Counted from the first letter of the stretch, positions 42,859 through 53,902 are shown. The stretch is DNA of 64,000 bases from Rhodopseudomonas palustris (GCF_013415845.1 NZ_CP058907.1:1798001-1862000); one strand, 5' to 3'. Translations and numbers: made by a program. The notes: a model not told the origin generated them from the letters alone.

Positions 42859-44190
42859 CTAGCCCTTCGGCCGCTTGTCGAACACCCGCCGGGCCTTGCC
42901 GAGCGAGCGCTCCAGCGTGTCGGGCGGCACCACCTTGATGGTGGTCGAGATGCCGATGGTGTTCTTGATGTAGGCGGCGACCCGCTCAGCGTGCGGCACC
43001 AGCCCGGCGCCGTCCCAGCTCTCGGCGCGCGCTTCGGCCAGCACCGTCATCTCGTCCATCCGGCCTTCGCGGGTCAGCTCGATGATGAAGTGGCCGCCGC
43101 ACCAGTCGGTGCCGAGCAGCACTTCCTCGATCTGGGTCGGAAACACGTTGACGCCGCGCAGGATGATCATGTCGTCGGAGCGGCCGGTGATCTTTTCCAT
43201 GCGGCGCATGCCGGGGCGCGCGGTGCCGGGCAGCAGCCGCGTCAGGTCGCGGGTGCGATAGCGGATCACCGGAAAGGCTTCCTTGGTGAGCGAGGTGAAC
43301 ACCAGTTCGCCTTTCTCGCCATCCGGCAGCACGTCGCCGGTGTCGGGATCGATCACTTCCGGATAGAAGTGATCCTCCCAGATGTGCAGGCCGTCTTTGG
43401 TCTCGACGCATTCCTGCGCGACGCCGGGGCCGATCACTTCCGACAGCCCATAGATGTCGGTCGCATCCATGTCGAACGCCTGCTCGATCTCGGCGCGCAT
43501 CGCATTGGTCCAGGGCTCGGCACCGAACACGCCGTATTTCAGCGAGGATTGCCGCGGGTCGAGGCCCTGGCGTTTGAATTCATCGAGGATCGCCAGCATG
43601 TAGCTCGGCGTTACGGTGATGACGTCGGGGCGGAAGTCGTTGATCAGCTGCACCTGCCGTTCAGTCATGCCGCCGGACACCGGAACGACGGTGCAGCCGA
43701 GCTTTTCGCCGCCGTAGTGCGCGCCTAGGCCGCCGGTGAACAGGCCGTAACCGTAGGAGTTGTGAATGATCATGCCGCGCCGCGCACCGGCGGCGCGCAG
43801 CGAGCGGGCCATCACGGTGGCCCAGGTGTCGATGTCCTTCTGCGTGTAGCCGACCACGATCGGCTTGCCGGTGGTGCCGGACGACGCGTGGACGCGCACC
43901 AGGTTTTCGCGCGGCACCGCGAACATCGCGAACGGGTAGTTGTTGCGCAGATCGGTCTTCACCGTGAACGGAAACTTCGACAGATCGGAGAGCTGGCGGA
44001 AGTCCGACGGATGCACGCCCTTGCGGTCGAACGCGGCTTTATAGTGCGCGACGTTGTCGTAGGCGTGCTTCAGCGACCAGGCCAGCCGCTTGGTCTGCAG
44101 CGCGACGATCTCATCGCGCGAGGCGCGCTCGGCGTCGTCGAGCTCCGGATTGTAAGTACCCGGCTTGATCTGGTGCACGGTTGCGGCCAT
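42859..44190 (-). CDS. paaK: Phenylacetate-CoA ligase
   Basis: A 443-residue AMP-forming ligase converting phenylacetate to phenylacetyl-CoA. Typical PaaK motifs: VRVHASSGTTGKPIVVGYTQ for ATP binding, NSYGYGLFTGGLGAHYGGEK, FGAEPWTNAMR, and GRSDDMIILRGVNVFPTQIE. The length matches the family (430-440). The start at 44190 lies after GAAGGAGACGGCG. It is followed upstream by paaI at a 14-bp gap, forming a minus-strand pair divergent from paaZ. The palindrome at 44796-44815 lies between the two arms. Confidence 0.95.
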   Translation of the reverse strand: MAATVHQIKPGTYNPELDDAERASRDEIVALQTKRLAWSLKHAYDNVAHYKAAFDRKGVHPSDFRQLSDLSKFPFTVKTDLRNNYPFAMFAVPRENLVRVHASSGTTGKPIVVGYTQKDIDTWATVMARSLRAAGARRGMIIHNSYGYGLFTGGLGAHYGGEKLGCTVVPVSGGMTERQVQLINDFRPDVITVTPSYMLAILDEFKRQGLDPRQSSLKYGVFGAEPWTNAMRAEIEQAFDMDATDIYGLSEVIGPGVAQECVETKDGLHIWEDHFYPEVIDPDTGDVLPDGEKGELVFTSLTKEAFPVIRYRTRDLTRLLPGTARPGMRRMEKITGRSDDMIILRGVNVFPTQIEEVLLGTDWCGGHFIIELTREGRMDEMTVLAEARAESWDGAGLVPHAERVAAYIKNTIGISTTIKVVPPDTLERSLGKARRVFDKRPKG

Positions 44191-44204
44191 CGCCGTCTCC
44201 TTCC

Positions 44205-44678
44205 TCAGCGTGGGTCTGGTTGTTGCGGTGGCACTAGCGTGCCGCCGATCGAGCGCGAATGGCCGCGGAATTCGGCGATCACCGTCTGGCCCGAGCTGAC
44301 GCGGACGTCGTAGATGCCGCTGCGGCCGGAGCGCGACACTTCGCGCGCTGTCGCGACCAACCGGGCGCCGAGTTTCCCGGGGCGGATGAAGGTGATCGCG
44401 CCCTGCGCCGCGACCGTCGAGTCGTTGTAGGAATTGCAGGCGTAGGCGAAGGCCGAGTCGGCGAGGGTGAAGATGAAGCCGCCATGGGCGATGCCGTGGC
44501 CATTGACCATGTCGGTGGTCACCGTCATCGCCAGCGTGGCGAAGCCGGCGCCGATCTCGACGATCTCCATGCCGAGCGCCTTGCTGGCGTGATCGTTGGT
44601 CCACATCGCATCGGCGCAGGCCCGCGCCAGTTGGTCGGGCGATAGTTCGGCCTGGGTCTGCGGAGCCGCCACGGTCAC
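44205..44678 (-). CDS. paaI: Hydroxyphenylacetyl-CoA thioesterase
   Basis: A 157-residue hotdog-fold thioesterase. The signature NGHGIAHGGFIFTLADSAFA holds the catalytic Asp and the oxyanion loop; QGAITFIRPGKLGARLVATA is the central helix-strand part. PaaI releases CoA from ring-hydroxylated dead-end intermediates of phenylacetate breakdown. I prefer the GTG at 44678 with AGGAG 6 nt upstream; ATG at 44723 would add 15 residues. Upstream of and co-transcribed with paaK. Confidence 0.92.
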   Translation of the reverse strand: MTVAAPQTQAELSPDQLARACADAMWTNDHASKALGMEIVEIGAGFATLAMTVTTDMVNGHGIAHGGFIFTLADSAFAYACNSYNDSTVAAQGAITFIRPGKLGARLVATAREVSRSGRSGIYDVRVSSGQTVIAEFRGHSRSIGGTLVPPQQPDPR

Positions 44679-44795
44679 TGCGGGCTCCTGCAGGCGCAGT
44701 ACAGCGACATGGCGCAAGGCCACGACGCCTGATCGGCGATCAGGTCGGTCACGTTTCTCTCCCTCACGTCGCGGGCTTTCGCAAAGCCTCTTGAA

Positions 44796-44815
44796 TTGAA
44801 CGATCGGTCAGTCAA
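44796..44815. promoter_or_regulatory. Candidate TetR-type operator between paaI and paaZ
   Basis: A 20-bp imperfect palindrome with TTGA...TCAA edges and a GATCGGTC core, 14 of 20 positions self-complementary. It sits between the divergent paaIK and paaZ units. Phenylacetate genes are controlled by TetR-type PaaR repressors in several proteobacteria; no paaR is in the window. The site shares size and degree of symmetry with the one at 23010-23029. Confidence 0.5.
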
Positions 44816-44902
44816 TTATTAGCCCAAGCAATCATCGTGTCAACGGCCGGCGCGGACGTCAAACCGCGCTGTGATCGCGGACCGCACTCGGGGAGAGACG
44901 CC

Positions 44903-46942
<2,040 letters not shown>

Positions 46943-46998
46943 CCGGGCGCGGCGGAATCTGGCAGAACGCGGCGCTGTTTCCTGCTGAGGCCGTCACC

Positions 46999-48015
46999 AT
47001 GTCCGATTCTTCCGTTGCCGCTGCGATCTCGATCGAGGCGCGTTGCGTTCGCCTGCAAGACAAGGCCGCCGATGTCGCGGCGATCACGCCGGTCCTCGAG
47101 AGGCTGCCGCTGTCGCGGCGCGCGGCTTCCGAGGTGCTGATCGAGGTGAAGGCGGCGGCGGTCAATCCGTCCGACGTCAAGGCCGCGACCGGGCTGATGC
47201 CTTACGCGGTGTTTCCGCGCACGCCGGGCCGCGATTTCGCCGGTCGCGTCATCGACGGTCCTGCCGAATGGCTCGGCCGCGACGTGTTCGGCTCGTCCGG
47301 CGATCTCGGCATCCGCCGCGACGGCACGCACGCGACGCATCTCGTCGTGGAAGCCGACGCGCTGGTCGAAAAGCCGGCAAGCGTGTCGTGGGAAGAGGCC
47401 GCGGGCATCGGCGTGCCGTTCGTCACTGCGACCGAAGGCCTGCGCCGCGCTGTGCTCGCGGCCGGCGAGACGCTGGTGATCATGGGCATCAACGGCAAGG
47501 TCGGGCAGGCGGCCGCGCAGATCGCCACCTGGCGCGGCGCCAAAGTGATCGGCGTGGTGCGCAAGGCGGAGCCCTATGCGGGCCATGCCAGTGCGCCGGT
47601 GGAGATCATCGACTCGTCGTCCACCGATGTCGCCGCCAAGTTCCGCGAACTCACCGGCGGCAAGGGCGCCGACGTGGTGTTCAACACCGTCGGCGATCCG
47701 TACTTCAAGGCGGCGAACCAGTGCCTAGCCCTGCGCGGCCGGCAGATCCTGATCGCCGCCGTGCATCGCATCGTCGAGTTCGACATCCTCGCCTTCTACC
47801 GCGGCCAGCACACCTATGTCGGCATCGACACGCTGGCGTTCTCGTCGATCGCGACGGGGGAGGTGCTGCGCTCGCTCGGCGACGGCTTCGCCGGCGGGCA
47901 TCTCAAGCCGTTCCCGATCGTCGATGGGGCGATCTACCCGCTGGGTCAGGCGCAGGCCGCGTATCGCGCAGTGGCTGGCTCGTCGCGCGACCGGGTGATC
48001 ATCAGGCCCGATTAG
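46999..48015 (+). CDS. Zinc-less MDR / quinone oxidoreductase-like enzyme
   Basis: A 338-residue medium-chain dehydrogenase/reductase. AAVNPSDVKAATGLMPYAVF and PRTPGRDFAGRVIDGPAEWL are the GroES-like domain; MGINGKVGQAAAQIATWRGA is the nucleotide-binding motif. No structural- or catalytic-zinc cysteine set is seen, so it belongs with NADPH:quinone or enoyl reductases. It follows paaZ by 56 bp in the same direction and may be co-transcribed, supplying a reductive step, but such a role is only inferred. Confidence 0.85.
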   Translation: MSDSSVAAAISIEARCVRLQDKAADVAAITPVLERLPLSRRAASEVLIEVKAAAVNPSDVKAATGLMPYAVFPRTPGRDFAGRVIDGPAEWLGRDVFGSSGDLGIRRDGTHATHLVVEADALVEKPASVSWEEAAGIGVPFVTATEGLRRAVLAAGETLVIMGINGKVGQAAAQIATWRGAKVIGVVRKAEPYAGHASAPVEIIDSSSTDVAAKFRELTGGKGADVVFNTVGDPYFKAANQCLALRGRQILIAAVHRIVEFDILAFYRGQHTYVGIDTLAFSSIATGEVLRSLGDGFAGGHLKPFPIVDGAIYPLGQAQAAYRAVAGSSRDRVIIRPD

Positions 48016-48256
48016 TTCGTTTCGACTCGGTATCACGTCGAAGCCGTCGGACGTTTCGCCGCCGGCCAACTCATCACGTCGCGCTCACGTTTGACCCGCT
48101 TATTATACCGGCTTCCAAACAGGAACCTTGCGGCTCCGGCGATGGTTGAAGTTCCGCCGGTTGTCCCGATCGAGCGGTGACCGGCAACCACGGTGGACCG
48201 GAAACAGCAGTCCGCCAGCAGGTGGTACGTTCGCTCGTGACCGGAGACCTCTGCCG

Positions 48257-48994
48257 ATGCTGGACAAGGTGAGCGGTGCCGATCTCGCGTTGCTGAGTAC
48301 GCAGGCCCTCAAGACCCGGCTGCTGCAACTGGTCGAGGGCCAGGACGACAAGCGGCTGAGCGAAAAGCTCGCACTGCTGGACGGCACGCTCGCGCCCTAT
48401 GTCGATGAGCTGACGCGGCGCAATCCGCATCCGCGCGCCGAGGATCAGGTCGCGGCGGTGATCGGGGTGTGGACGCCGGTGTGGTCGACCATCCCGTTTC
48501 ACCATGCGCTGCCGGGTAGGATTCCTTCGCAGTCCTACCAGATCTTCCGTGACCGGGGCTTCTACGCCAACGTCGCGCACCATGCGCCGGGGCACCAGAA
48601 CGCGCTGCTGCACAGGCTGACGCCGCTCGGGCTCGCCTGCAATCTGATGCTGGTGCAGCGCTTCGAGGTCACAGGCGGGCGGTGGCTGATCGAGAATATC
48701 GGCATCGAGGTGGCACGCGGCCGGCGCGACAAGGGCCTCAGCATCGACGATGCCGAAGCGTGGTTCGACGCGGTGCTGGCACAGAAGCTCGATCGCGCCG
48801 AAGCTCCGAACGCCACCCTGGGCGCTCCCGACTTCAGCGGCGTCGACGCGGCATCAGCGAAGCGGCTGGCGAAGTCGTTTCAGGCCAAGCCGATGATGGA
48901 GAACATCTACCTCGACGACGATCTGCGCCTGATCCGAAGCCGGCGCGAACCCGCACAGCGGCCGTCCTACACCATCGGTGTCCGCCTGCGCTGA
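48257..48994 (+). CDS. Conserved hypothetical protein, 245 residues
   Basis: I cannot name the family with confidence. The N-terminal ~60 residues are helical (LLSTQALKTRLLQLVEGQDD, EKLALLDGTLAPYVDELTRR), followed by a mainly beta part with AVIGVWTPVWSTIPFHHALP, SYQIFRDRGFYANVAHH and VTGGRWLIENIGIEVARGRR. The layout and the G-x-W-x-P strand recall PAP/fibrillin-type lipid-binding barrels, a weak resemblance. No signal peptide. The ATG at 48257 has CGGAGA about 12 nt upstream; a longer frame opens at 48128. Confidence 0.65.
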   Translation: MLDKVSGADLALLSTQALKTRLLQLVEGQDDKRLSEKLALLDGTLAPYVDELTRRNPHPRAEDQVAAVIGVWTPVWSTIPFHHALPGRIPSQSYQIFRDRGFYANVAHHAPGHQNALLHRLTPLGLACNLMLVQRFEVTGGRWLIENIGIEVARGRRDKGLSIDDAEAWFDAVLAQKLDRAEAPNATLGAPDFSGVDAASAKRLAKSFQAKPMMENIYLDDDLRLIRSRREPAQRPSYTIGVRLR

Positions 48995-49597
48995 CGCGCC
49001 GACGGCCGCCGAGGCCGCCTCTTCGCGCGCCCAAGAGGCGATCCCTCGGAACCAGCAGCTTCGCCGCGTCGTCAGTTGCGATTTTGCCCCGTCGTGCCGG
49101 GACGCAAGCGCCAGCTCGGGAACCGGAGCCCGAGCGGCTGCGCTGTCGTCGCTGATTTGCTGAGCTGGCTGTTCGCCGCCCGCTAGGCTCGACCGGGAGC
49201 CCGTATTCCGGAGCCGCCGCCGTGCGTGAGGATAGGCGTGGGCCCCCAATACGCCGCTTGCCTTCGGTCTCCCGAATTGAGGTCAGCGGCCGGTGTAGCA
49301 GTCATTGCCGCACCACGCTTCCCGGTAGTCCAGCTTGGGGTGGGAGCGGGCATTGCCCGGCCAGCATCATTGCTGTGGGTGGCGGGAAATGACCTTAAGC
49401 GGACCTCTCGGACGCGGCTACATTGCGCAGCTAACAGTCTAGCGTAGGCGGCTGGGCCGAAGTGATCCCCTCTGACTAGGTATTTCAGATATCCACACTC
49501 GGTCTGTGGAAAATCAGTCACTAGGTCGCTAAAGCATCCAGGATCCAGCTCTTTTCAAAGGCCGTGAGTATTTCACGCCGGCTCTTTGCTTCTTCGA
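48995..49597. other. 603-bp gene-poor gap
   Basis: No convincing gene. Base composition drops from the usual GC-rich level, above all at 49360-49597. A minus-strand frame at 49183-49521 lacks any family look. Near the right end the minus strand from about 49632 down to the TAG near 49531 reads a protein-like string (TLRKRLIEEAKSRREILTAF, EKSWILDALAT) in a frame different from the desaturase, perhaps a relic. The stretch GGCGGGAAATGACCTTAAGC near 49380 looks like degraded mobile or repeat DNA. Confidence 0.5.
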
Positions 49598-50560
49598 TCA
49601 GACGCTTGCGCAATGTGTCGATTGTGTCGTCGCCAGCTTCAGCACGTCGCGATAGGACGGCGCCACGGTGACGCGGTCGATCAGGCCCTTCTGCTGTAGC
49701 AGCCGGTGCGCCTCCGGCAGATTATAGCAGGGCAGGTACATGAACAGATGATGCTCGGCGTGGTAGTTGACCCAGTATGGCGCGATCAGCGCGCGCTCCA
49801 GCGGATTGGCCAGTGTGGTGCGGGCCTGGCTGAACGGATCAGTGCTGGTCGAGGTGCAGGCGTGTTCGGCGATGTTGCGCACCCGCGTCACCAGCGGCAG
49901 CCAAGTCGCCATCGCCACCAGCCAGACGCCGACGAACCAGATGCCGGCGCCGGCCAGCCAGAACAGCACCAGCAAGACGGCGTTGGCCGCGAGGAAGCGC
50001 TGGGTTCGCGCCTTGCCGCTGGCGACGAAGCTGTCGTGCTTCGGCGCGCCGCTGTCCGCCGGCGCGAACAGCGCCTTCAGCGCCGGCAGCCGCTGCTTGA
50101 CGAAGGTCTGTCCGGTGAGGTCGCGGATCGCCTTGCGGACAAAGCTGTCCTTGCTGATCGGGAACGGCGCCGACAGCACCAGGTCGGGGTCCTCCGGCTG
50201 CTGGGTGTATTTGTGATGCTGCAGATGATAGCGCCGATACGCCGGCAGATCGGCGCCGACCGGCACCGCGCACAGCCATTGCCCGATCGCTTCGTTGAGT
50301 TTCGCATTGCGGTGCAGCCCGCCATGCGCTGCCTCGTGCATCAGGATGGCGAGGCCGAGTTGCCTGGTGCCGACGATCATCACCGCGATCAGCCAGGTCA
50401 GCGGGTTCGGCCAGATCGTCACCAGCGCGACGGCGAGGGCGATCGTGCCCCAGGCATGCGCCACCAGCCACAGGCCGCGGGCCGAGCTGCGATGCGTCAG
50501 CCGCGCCCATTCGTCGGGCGTGAAGATGGTCTTCGGATCGATCCGCGCCACTGCCGGCAT
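49598..50560 (-). CDS. Membrane fatty acid desaturase
   Basis: A 320-residue inner-membrane diiron desaturase. The three histidine boxes are HEAAH (75-79), HLQHH (112-116) and HAEHH (about 265-269), with hydrophobic segments at about 33-50, 55-72 and two more at 195-225. These enzymes introduce double bonds into lipid acyl chains or hydroxylate related substrates using oxygen and an electron donor. GGGAGG lies 5 nt before the start. It is the last gene of a minus-strand run, 52 bp after the hydrolase-OsmC fusion. The ferredoxin at 53971 could in principle serve it, but this is speculation. Confidence 0.9.
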   Translation of the reverse strand: MPAVARIDPKTIFTPDEWARLTHRSSARGLWLVAHAWGTIALAVALVTIWPNPLTWLIAVMIVGTRQLGLAILMHEAAHGGLHRNAKLNEAIGQWLCAVPVGADLPAYRRYHLQHHKYTQQPEDPDLVLSAPFPISKDSFVRKAIRDLTGQTFVKQRLPALKALFAPADSGAPKHDSFVASGKARTQRFLAANAVLLVLFWLAGAGIWFVGVWLVAMATWLPLVTRVRNIAEHACTSTSTDPFSQARTTLANPLERALIAPYWVNYHAEHHLFMYLPCYNLPEAHRLLQQKGLIDRVTVAPSYRDVLKLATTQSTHCASV

Positions 50561-50612
50561 CGCCGCCTCCCTGATTTTGTTTTCGGCAGTGTCGGGGAAG
50601 CGGCCGGCAGCG

Positions 50613-51836
50613 TCAATCGGCGCTACGCGTGATGATGCTGACTTCCGAGGTGAGGGTGCGATGCACCGGACATTTGTCGGCGATCTCGATCAGTTTGGCG
50701 CGCTGCTCGGCGGAGAGGTCACCCTCGATGCCGATCACCCGCTCGATGCGGTCGAGCAGCCCGACCTTGGTTTCGCATTCGGCGCAATCCTCGGCGTGGA
50801 TCTTGGCGTGGCTCAGCGTCACCGTGACACGATCGAGCGGCAGCGCCTTGCGTTCGGCATAGAGCCGCATCGTCATCGAGGTGCAGGCGCCGAGCGCCGA
50901 CAGCAGCAGATCGTAGGGCCCTGGACCGCTGTCGCGGCCGCCGACGCTGGCCGGCTCATCGGCCAGCAGTCGATGCGGTCCGACGCTGATCTGCTGCTGG
51001 AACTTGCCGTCGCCGGTTTCCTGCACGGTGACGAGGCGCGGCACCTCGGGCGCGCCGGCAGTCGGGGCCGGCGGCTCGGCGTCGATGTAGCGCTGCGCCC
51101 AGGCCGCGATCACCCCGGCGGCGTAGTTCGCGTCACGGCGATCGCTCAGCAGATGGTCGGCGTGATCGAGCGAGACGAAGCTCTTCGGATGCTTGGCCGC
51201 GAGAAAGATCTTGGTGGCGTTGTCGATGCCGACGGTGTCGTCGGTCGGCGCATGCAGGATCAGCAGCGCTTTGTGCAACTTGCCGATCTCGGCCATCAGG
51301 TTGTGTTCGGCGATGTCGTCGAGAAACTCGCGCTTGATCGTAAACGGGCGGCCGGCCAGCGAAACATCGACGCGGCCTTCAGTGCGGATCGTGTCGACCT
51401 GACCGGCGAACAGTCCGGTGACGTGCGACGGATCGGACGGCGCCGCGATGGTGGCAATCGCCTTCGCTTCGGGGATCTGTGCCGCGGCTGCCAGCACCGC
51501 AGCGCCGCCGAGACTGTGGCCGATCAGCAGCGACGGCGCCCGATGCGTCGCGCGCAGATGGTCCGCCGCCAGCACCAGATCGGCGACGTTGGACGAAAAC
51601 GTCGCATTTTCGAACTCGCCCTCGCTGGCGCCAAGCCCGGTGAAATCGAACCGCAGCACCGCGATGCCGCGCGCCGCCAGCGCCGCCGCGATCCGCCGCG
51701 CCGCGAGGTTGTCCTTGCTGCAGGTGAAGCAATGCGCGAACAGCGCATAGGCGAGCGGCTGCGCATCCGGCAGATCGAGCGCCGCCGCGAGTTGATGCCC
51801 GCCGCTGCCTGCAAATTGGAAACGTTCGGTCGGCAT
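50613..51836 (-). CDS. Alpha/beta hydrolase fused to OsmC-like domain
   Basis: A 407-residue two-domain protein. Residues 1-260 are an alpha/beta hydrolase with the nucleophile elbow LLIGHSLGGAAVL and the catalytic His near SLDHADHLLSDRRD. Residues about 270-407 are an OsmC/Ohr-type domain with its two reactive cysteines, in LLSALGACTSMTMRLYAERK and ADKCPVHRTL. OsmC domains reduce organic hydroperoxides; the hydrolase may release the substrate from esters. Such fusions recur in proteobacteria, yet the true substrate is unknown. Cytoplasmic. Confidence 0.9.
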   Translation of the reverse strand: MPTERFQFAGSGGHQLAAALDLPDAQPLAYALFAHCFTCSKDNLAARRIAAALAARGIAVLRFDFTGLGASEGEFENATFSSNVADLVLAADHLRATHRAPSLLIGHSLGGAAVLAAAAQIPEAKAIATIAAPSDPSHVTGLFAGQVDTIRTEGRVDVSLAGRPFTIKREFLDDIAEHNLMAEIGKLHKALLILHAPTDDTVGIDNATKIFLAAKHPKSFVSLDHADHLLSDRRDANYAAGVIAAWAQRYIDAEPPAPTAGAPEVPRLVTVQETGDGKFQQQISVGPHRLLADEPASVGGRDSGPGPYDLLLSALGACTSMTMRLYAERKALPLDRVTVTLSHAKIHAEDCAECETKVGLLDRIERVIGIEGDLSAEQRAKLIEIADKCPVHRTLTSEVSIITRSAD

Positions 51837-51857
51837 CTGCAGGCCTCCATGTTGTTG

Positions 51858-52003
51858 TCATTCCGGATTGCGAGCGAAGCTCGCAAGTCCGGAATCCATA
51901 CTCTCCGTCCTTGCAGTAAGGCACGGTGGAGCAACGCCGTGATCAAATCTCCGCGTGCAGGGAGTATGGATTCCGGGCTCGCGCTACGCGCGCCCCGGAA
52001 TGA
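51858..52003. repeat. Intergenic palindromic repeat, family B (compound copy)
   Basis: Outer arms TCATTCCGG and CCCCGGAATGA bracket inner arms TCCGGAATCCATACTCT and GGAGTATGGATTCCGG, so the 146-bp element is a nested palindrome with a unique central segment (CCGTCCTTGCAGTAAGGCAC region). It lies between the molybdoenzyme and the hydrolase-OsmC gene on one transcription path. Confidence 0.85.
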
Positions 52004-52014
52004 GCGGCGCGGCG

Positions 52015-52680
52015 TCAATCACTCGAATAGCGCTGCTCGGCCCATGGATCGCCGCGGTTATGATAGCCGCGAACCTCCCAATAGCCCGGCGCGTCGTCGT
52101 CGCGGAATTCGATGGCCTGCAGCCACTTCGCGCTTTTCCAGAAATACAGATGCGGCACGACGAGACGCACCGGGCCGCCGTGCTCCTGATCGAGCGGTGC
52201 GCCGGACCAGCTATGCGCGATTAGCGCATCCGCGGCGGCAAAATCCTCGATCGACAGATTGGTGGTGTAGCCGTCGTAGCTGTGCAGCACGACGAAGCGC
52301 GCTTGATCGGTCGGCTGGCAGGCCTCGAGTAGCGTTCGTGTCGCGAGCCCCTGCCAGCGATTGTCGTAGCGCGACCAGGTGGTCACGCAATGGATGTCGG
52401 AAACGATGTCGGCCTGCGGCTGGGCCGTGAACTGTGCCCAATCCCAAAACACCGGCTGCGCCACGGCGCCATAGACGTCGAGCCGCCACCGTTCGCGGCC
52501 GATCTGCGGCGTCAGGCCGAGATCGAGCACCGGCCAGTCTTTCACCAGATGCTGGCCCGGCGGCAGCCGCTGCTCATCCGGCCGGACATGCCGGCCGGTG
52601 AGAAATTTGCCTTCTGCCGCCCAGCGCTGCTTGCTGCGGGTGAGTTTGGACTCCGGCGGCAGTTCGGCATCGTCGGACAT
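52015..52680 (-). CDS. Sulfite-oxidase-like molybdopterin oxidoreductase
   Basis: A 221-residue protein consisting of the molybdopterin-binding core of the sulfite oxidase/MsrP family. The molybdenum-ligating Cys lies in SDIHCVTTWSRYDNRWQG; further cofactor positions are DGYTTNLSIEDF and GPVRLVVPHLYFWKSAKWLQ. No twin-arginine leader is seen, so this member stays in the cytoplasm, unlike MsrP. The heme and dimerisation domains of sulfite oxidase are missing. The start at 52680 gives the family length; the frame to 52803 overlaps the P450 gene. It follows the P450 by 22 bp and is probably co-transcribed. Substrate unknown. Confidence 0.88.
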   Translation of the reverse strand: MSDDAELPPESKLTRSKQRWAAEGKFLTGRHVRPDEQRLPPGQHLVKDWPVLDLGLTPQIGRERWRLDVYGAVAQPVFWDWAQFTAQPQADIVSDIHCVTTWSRYDNRWQGLATRTLLEACQPTDQARFVVLHSYDGYTTNLSIEDFAAADALIAHSWSGAPLDQEHGGPVRLVVPHLYFWKSAKWLQAIEFRDDDAPGYWEVRGYHNRGDPWAEQRYSSD

Positions 52681-52702
52681 CGGCGACCTTTCGGGCGAGG
52701 GC

Positions 52703-53902
52703 TTAGCTCGGCTTGCCGAACAACAGCGGCAGGCTGCGCGGGCCACGGACTGTGCCCTCCGACCAGCGCACTTTTTGTGACGGGTCGAGCCTAAACGAAG
52801 CAATCCGCTTCAGCCACTCCTCGATCGCAACCGTCATCTCCATCCGCGCCAGATTGGAACCGACGCAGCGATGGATGCCGAGGCCGAACGCGACGTGCGG
52901 ATTCTCCTTGCGGTCGATCATCACTCTGTCGGCCTCGGGAAACACCGATGGATCGCGATTAGCGGCGGGGAACGACAGCAGCACCATGTTGCCCGGCTTC
53001 ACAGGACAGCCGGCGATCGATGTCTCCTTCATCACCTCGCGGGCCATCGTCACCGGCGAATAGGCGCGCAGGAATTCCTCGATCGCAGTCGGCATCAGCT
53101 CCGGTTCGGCGAGTAGCCGTTCGCGGTCGGCCGGATGCGTGGCGAGGTGCCACAGCGCCGCGCCGATCGCGCTCCAGGTGGTGTCGATACCTGCGATCAG
53201 CAGCAGCCGCAGCGAGCCGAGCACATGCGCGTCCGACAGCGGCTGGCCCTTGTCGTCACGGGCGTTCATCAGTGTGCTGATCAGGTCGTCGGTCGGCTTC
53301 TGCTTGCGGTGCGCGATATGCCCCTGGAAATAGGTGCTCATCTCGAACACCGCCTTCATCAGGATGGCATCGTCGTTGATGCCGAGTTCGAGGATCTCAT
53401 GAATCCAGCGGATGAAGATGTCGCTGTCGTCTTCCGGAATGCCGAGCATATGGCAGATGGTCTTGACCGGAATATGCTTGGTGTAGGCGGTGGCGGCGTC
53501 GCAGCCGTCGTCCTCGATGAAGGCATCGATCAGTTCGTTGCAGATCGCGCGCACCCGTGGCTCGAGCTTGGCGACCGCATCGGGCGTGAACGGTGGCAAT
53601 AGCAGCCGCTTCGCCGGCTTGTGCTCCGGCGGATCCGAGGTGATCGGGGGCGCTGGCGGCGGTGATTCCGAGCGGACGTTGCGGACGATCACCCGCCGCG
53701 ACGAGAAATGATCGGTATCGTAGGAGATTTCCTTCACCGCCGCGAAGGTCGTCGGCATGTAGCAGCCGAGAAACCGGTCGGTGTGAACCAGCGGACTGGC
53801 CGAGCGCAGCTCGTCCCAGATCGGATAGGGATTTTCGGTCCAGCGCGGATCGGTGTGGTCGAAGTCGTTGACCCAGTCGGTGACGGGTGCGCGTTCGCTC
53901 AT
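52703..53902 (-). CDS. Cytochrome P450
   Basis: A 399-residue soluble bacterial P450 monooxygenase. The I-helix motif is AGIDTT (237-242), the ExxR salt bridge is EFLR (276-279), and the heme-thiolate Cys346 sits in FGLGIHRCVGSNLAR. It inserts one oxygen atom into an organic substrate using two electrons from a ferredoxin, very likely the one encoded 68 bp upstream. The start at 53902 has GAGG about 10 nt upstream. No ferredoxin reductase is in the window. The CYP family cannot be assigned without a comparison. Confidence 0.95.
   Translation of the reverse strand: MSERAPVTDWVNDFDHTDPRWTENPYPIWDELRSASPLVHTDRFLGCYMPTTFAAVKEISYDTDHFSSRRVIVRNVRSESPPPAPPITSDPPEHKPAKRLLLPPFTPDAVAKLEPRVRAICNELIDAFIEDDGCDAATAYTKHIPVKTICHMLGIPEDDSDIFIRWIHEILELGINDDAILMKAVFEMSTYFQGHIAHRKQKPTDDLISTLMNARDDKGQPLSDAHVLGSLRLLLIAGIDTTWSAIGAALWHLATHPADRERLLAEPELMPTAIEEFLRAYSPVTMAREVMKETSIAGCPVKPGNMVLLSFPAANRDPSVFPEADRVMIDRKENPHVAFGLGIHRCVGSNLARMEMTVAIEEWLKRIASFRLDPSQKVRWSEGTVRGPRSLPLLFGKPS

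Noticed and set aside
49183..49521. 112-codon minus-strand ORF in the gap
   Set aside because: No binding site, no domain, composition shifts along its length; it probably spans degraded repeat DNA.
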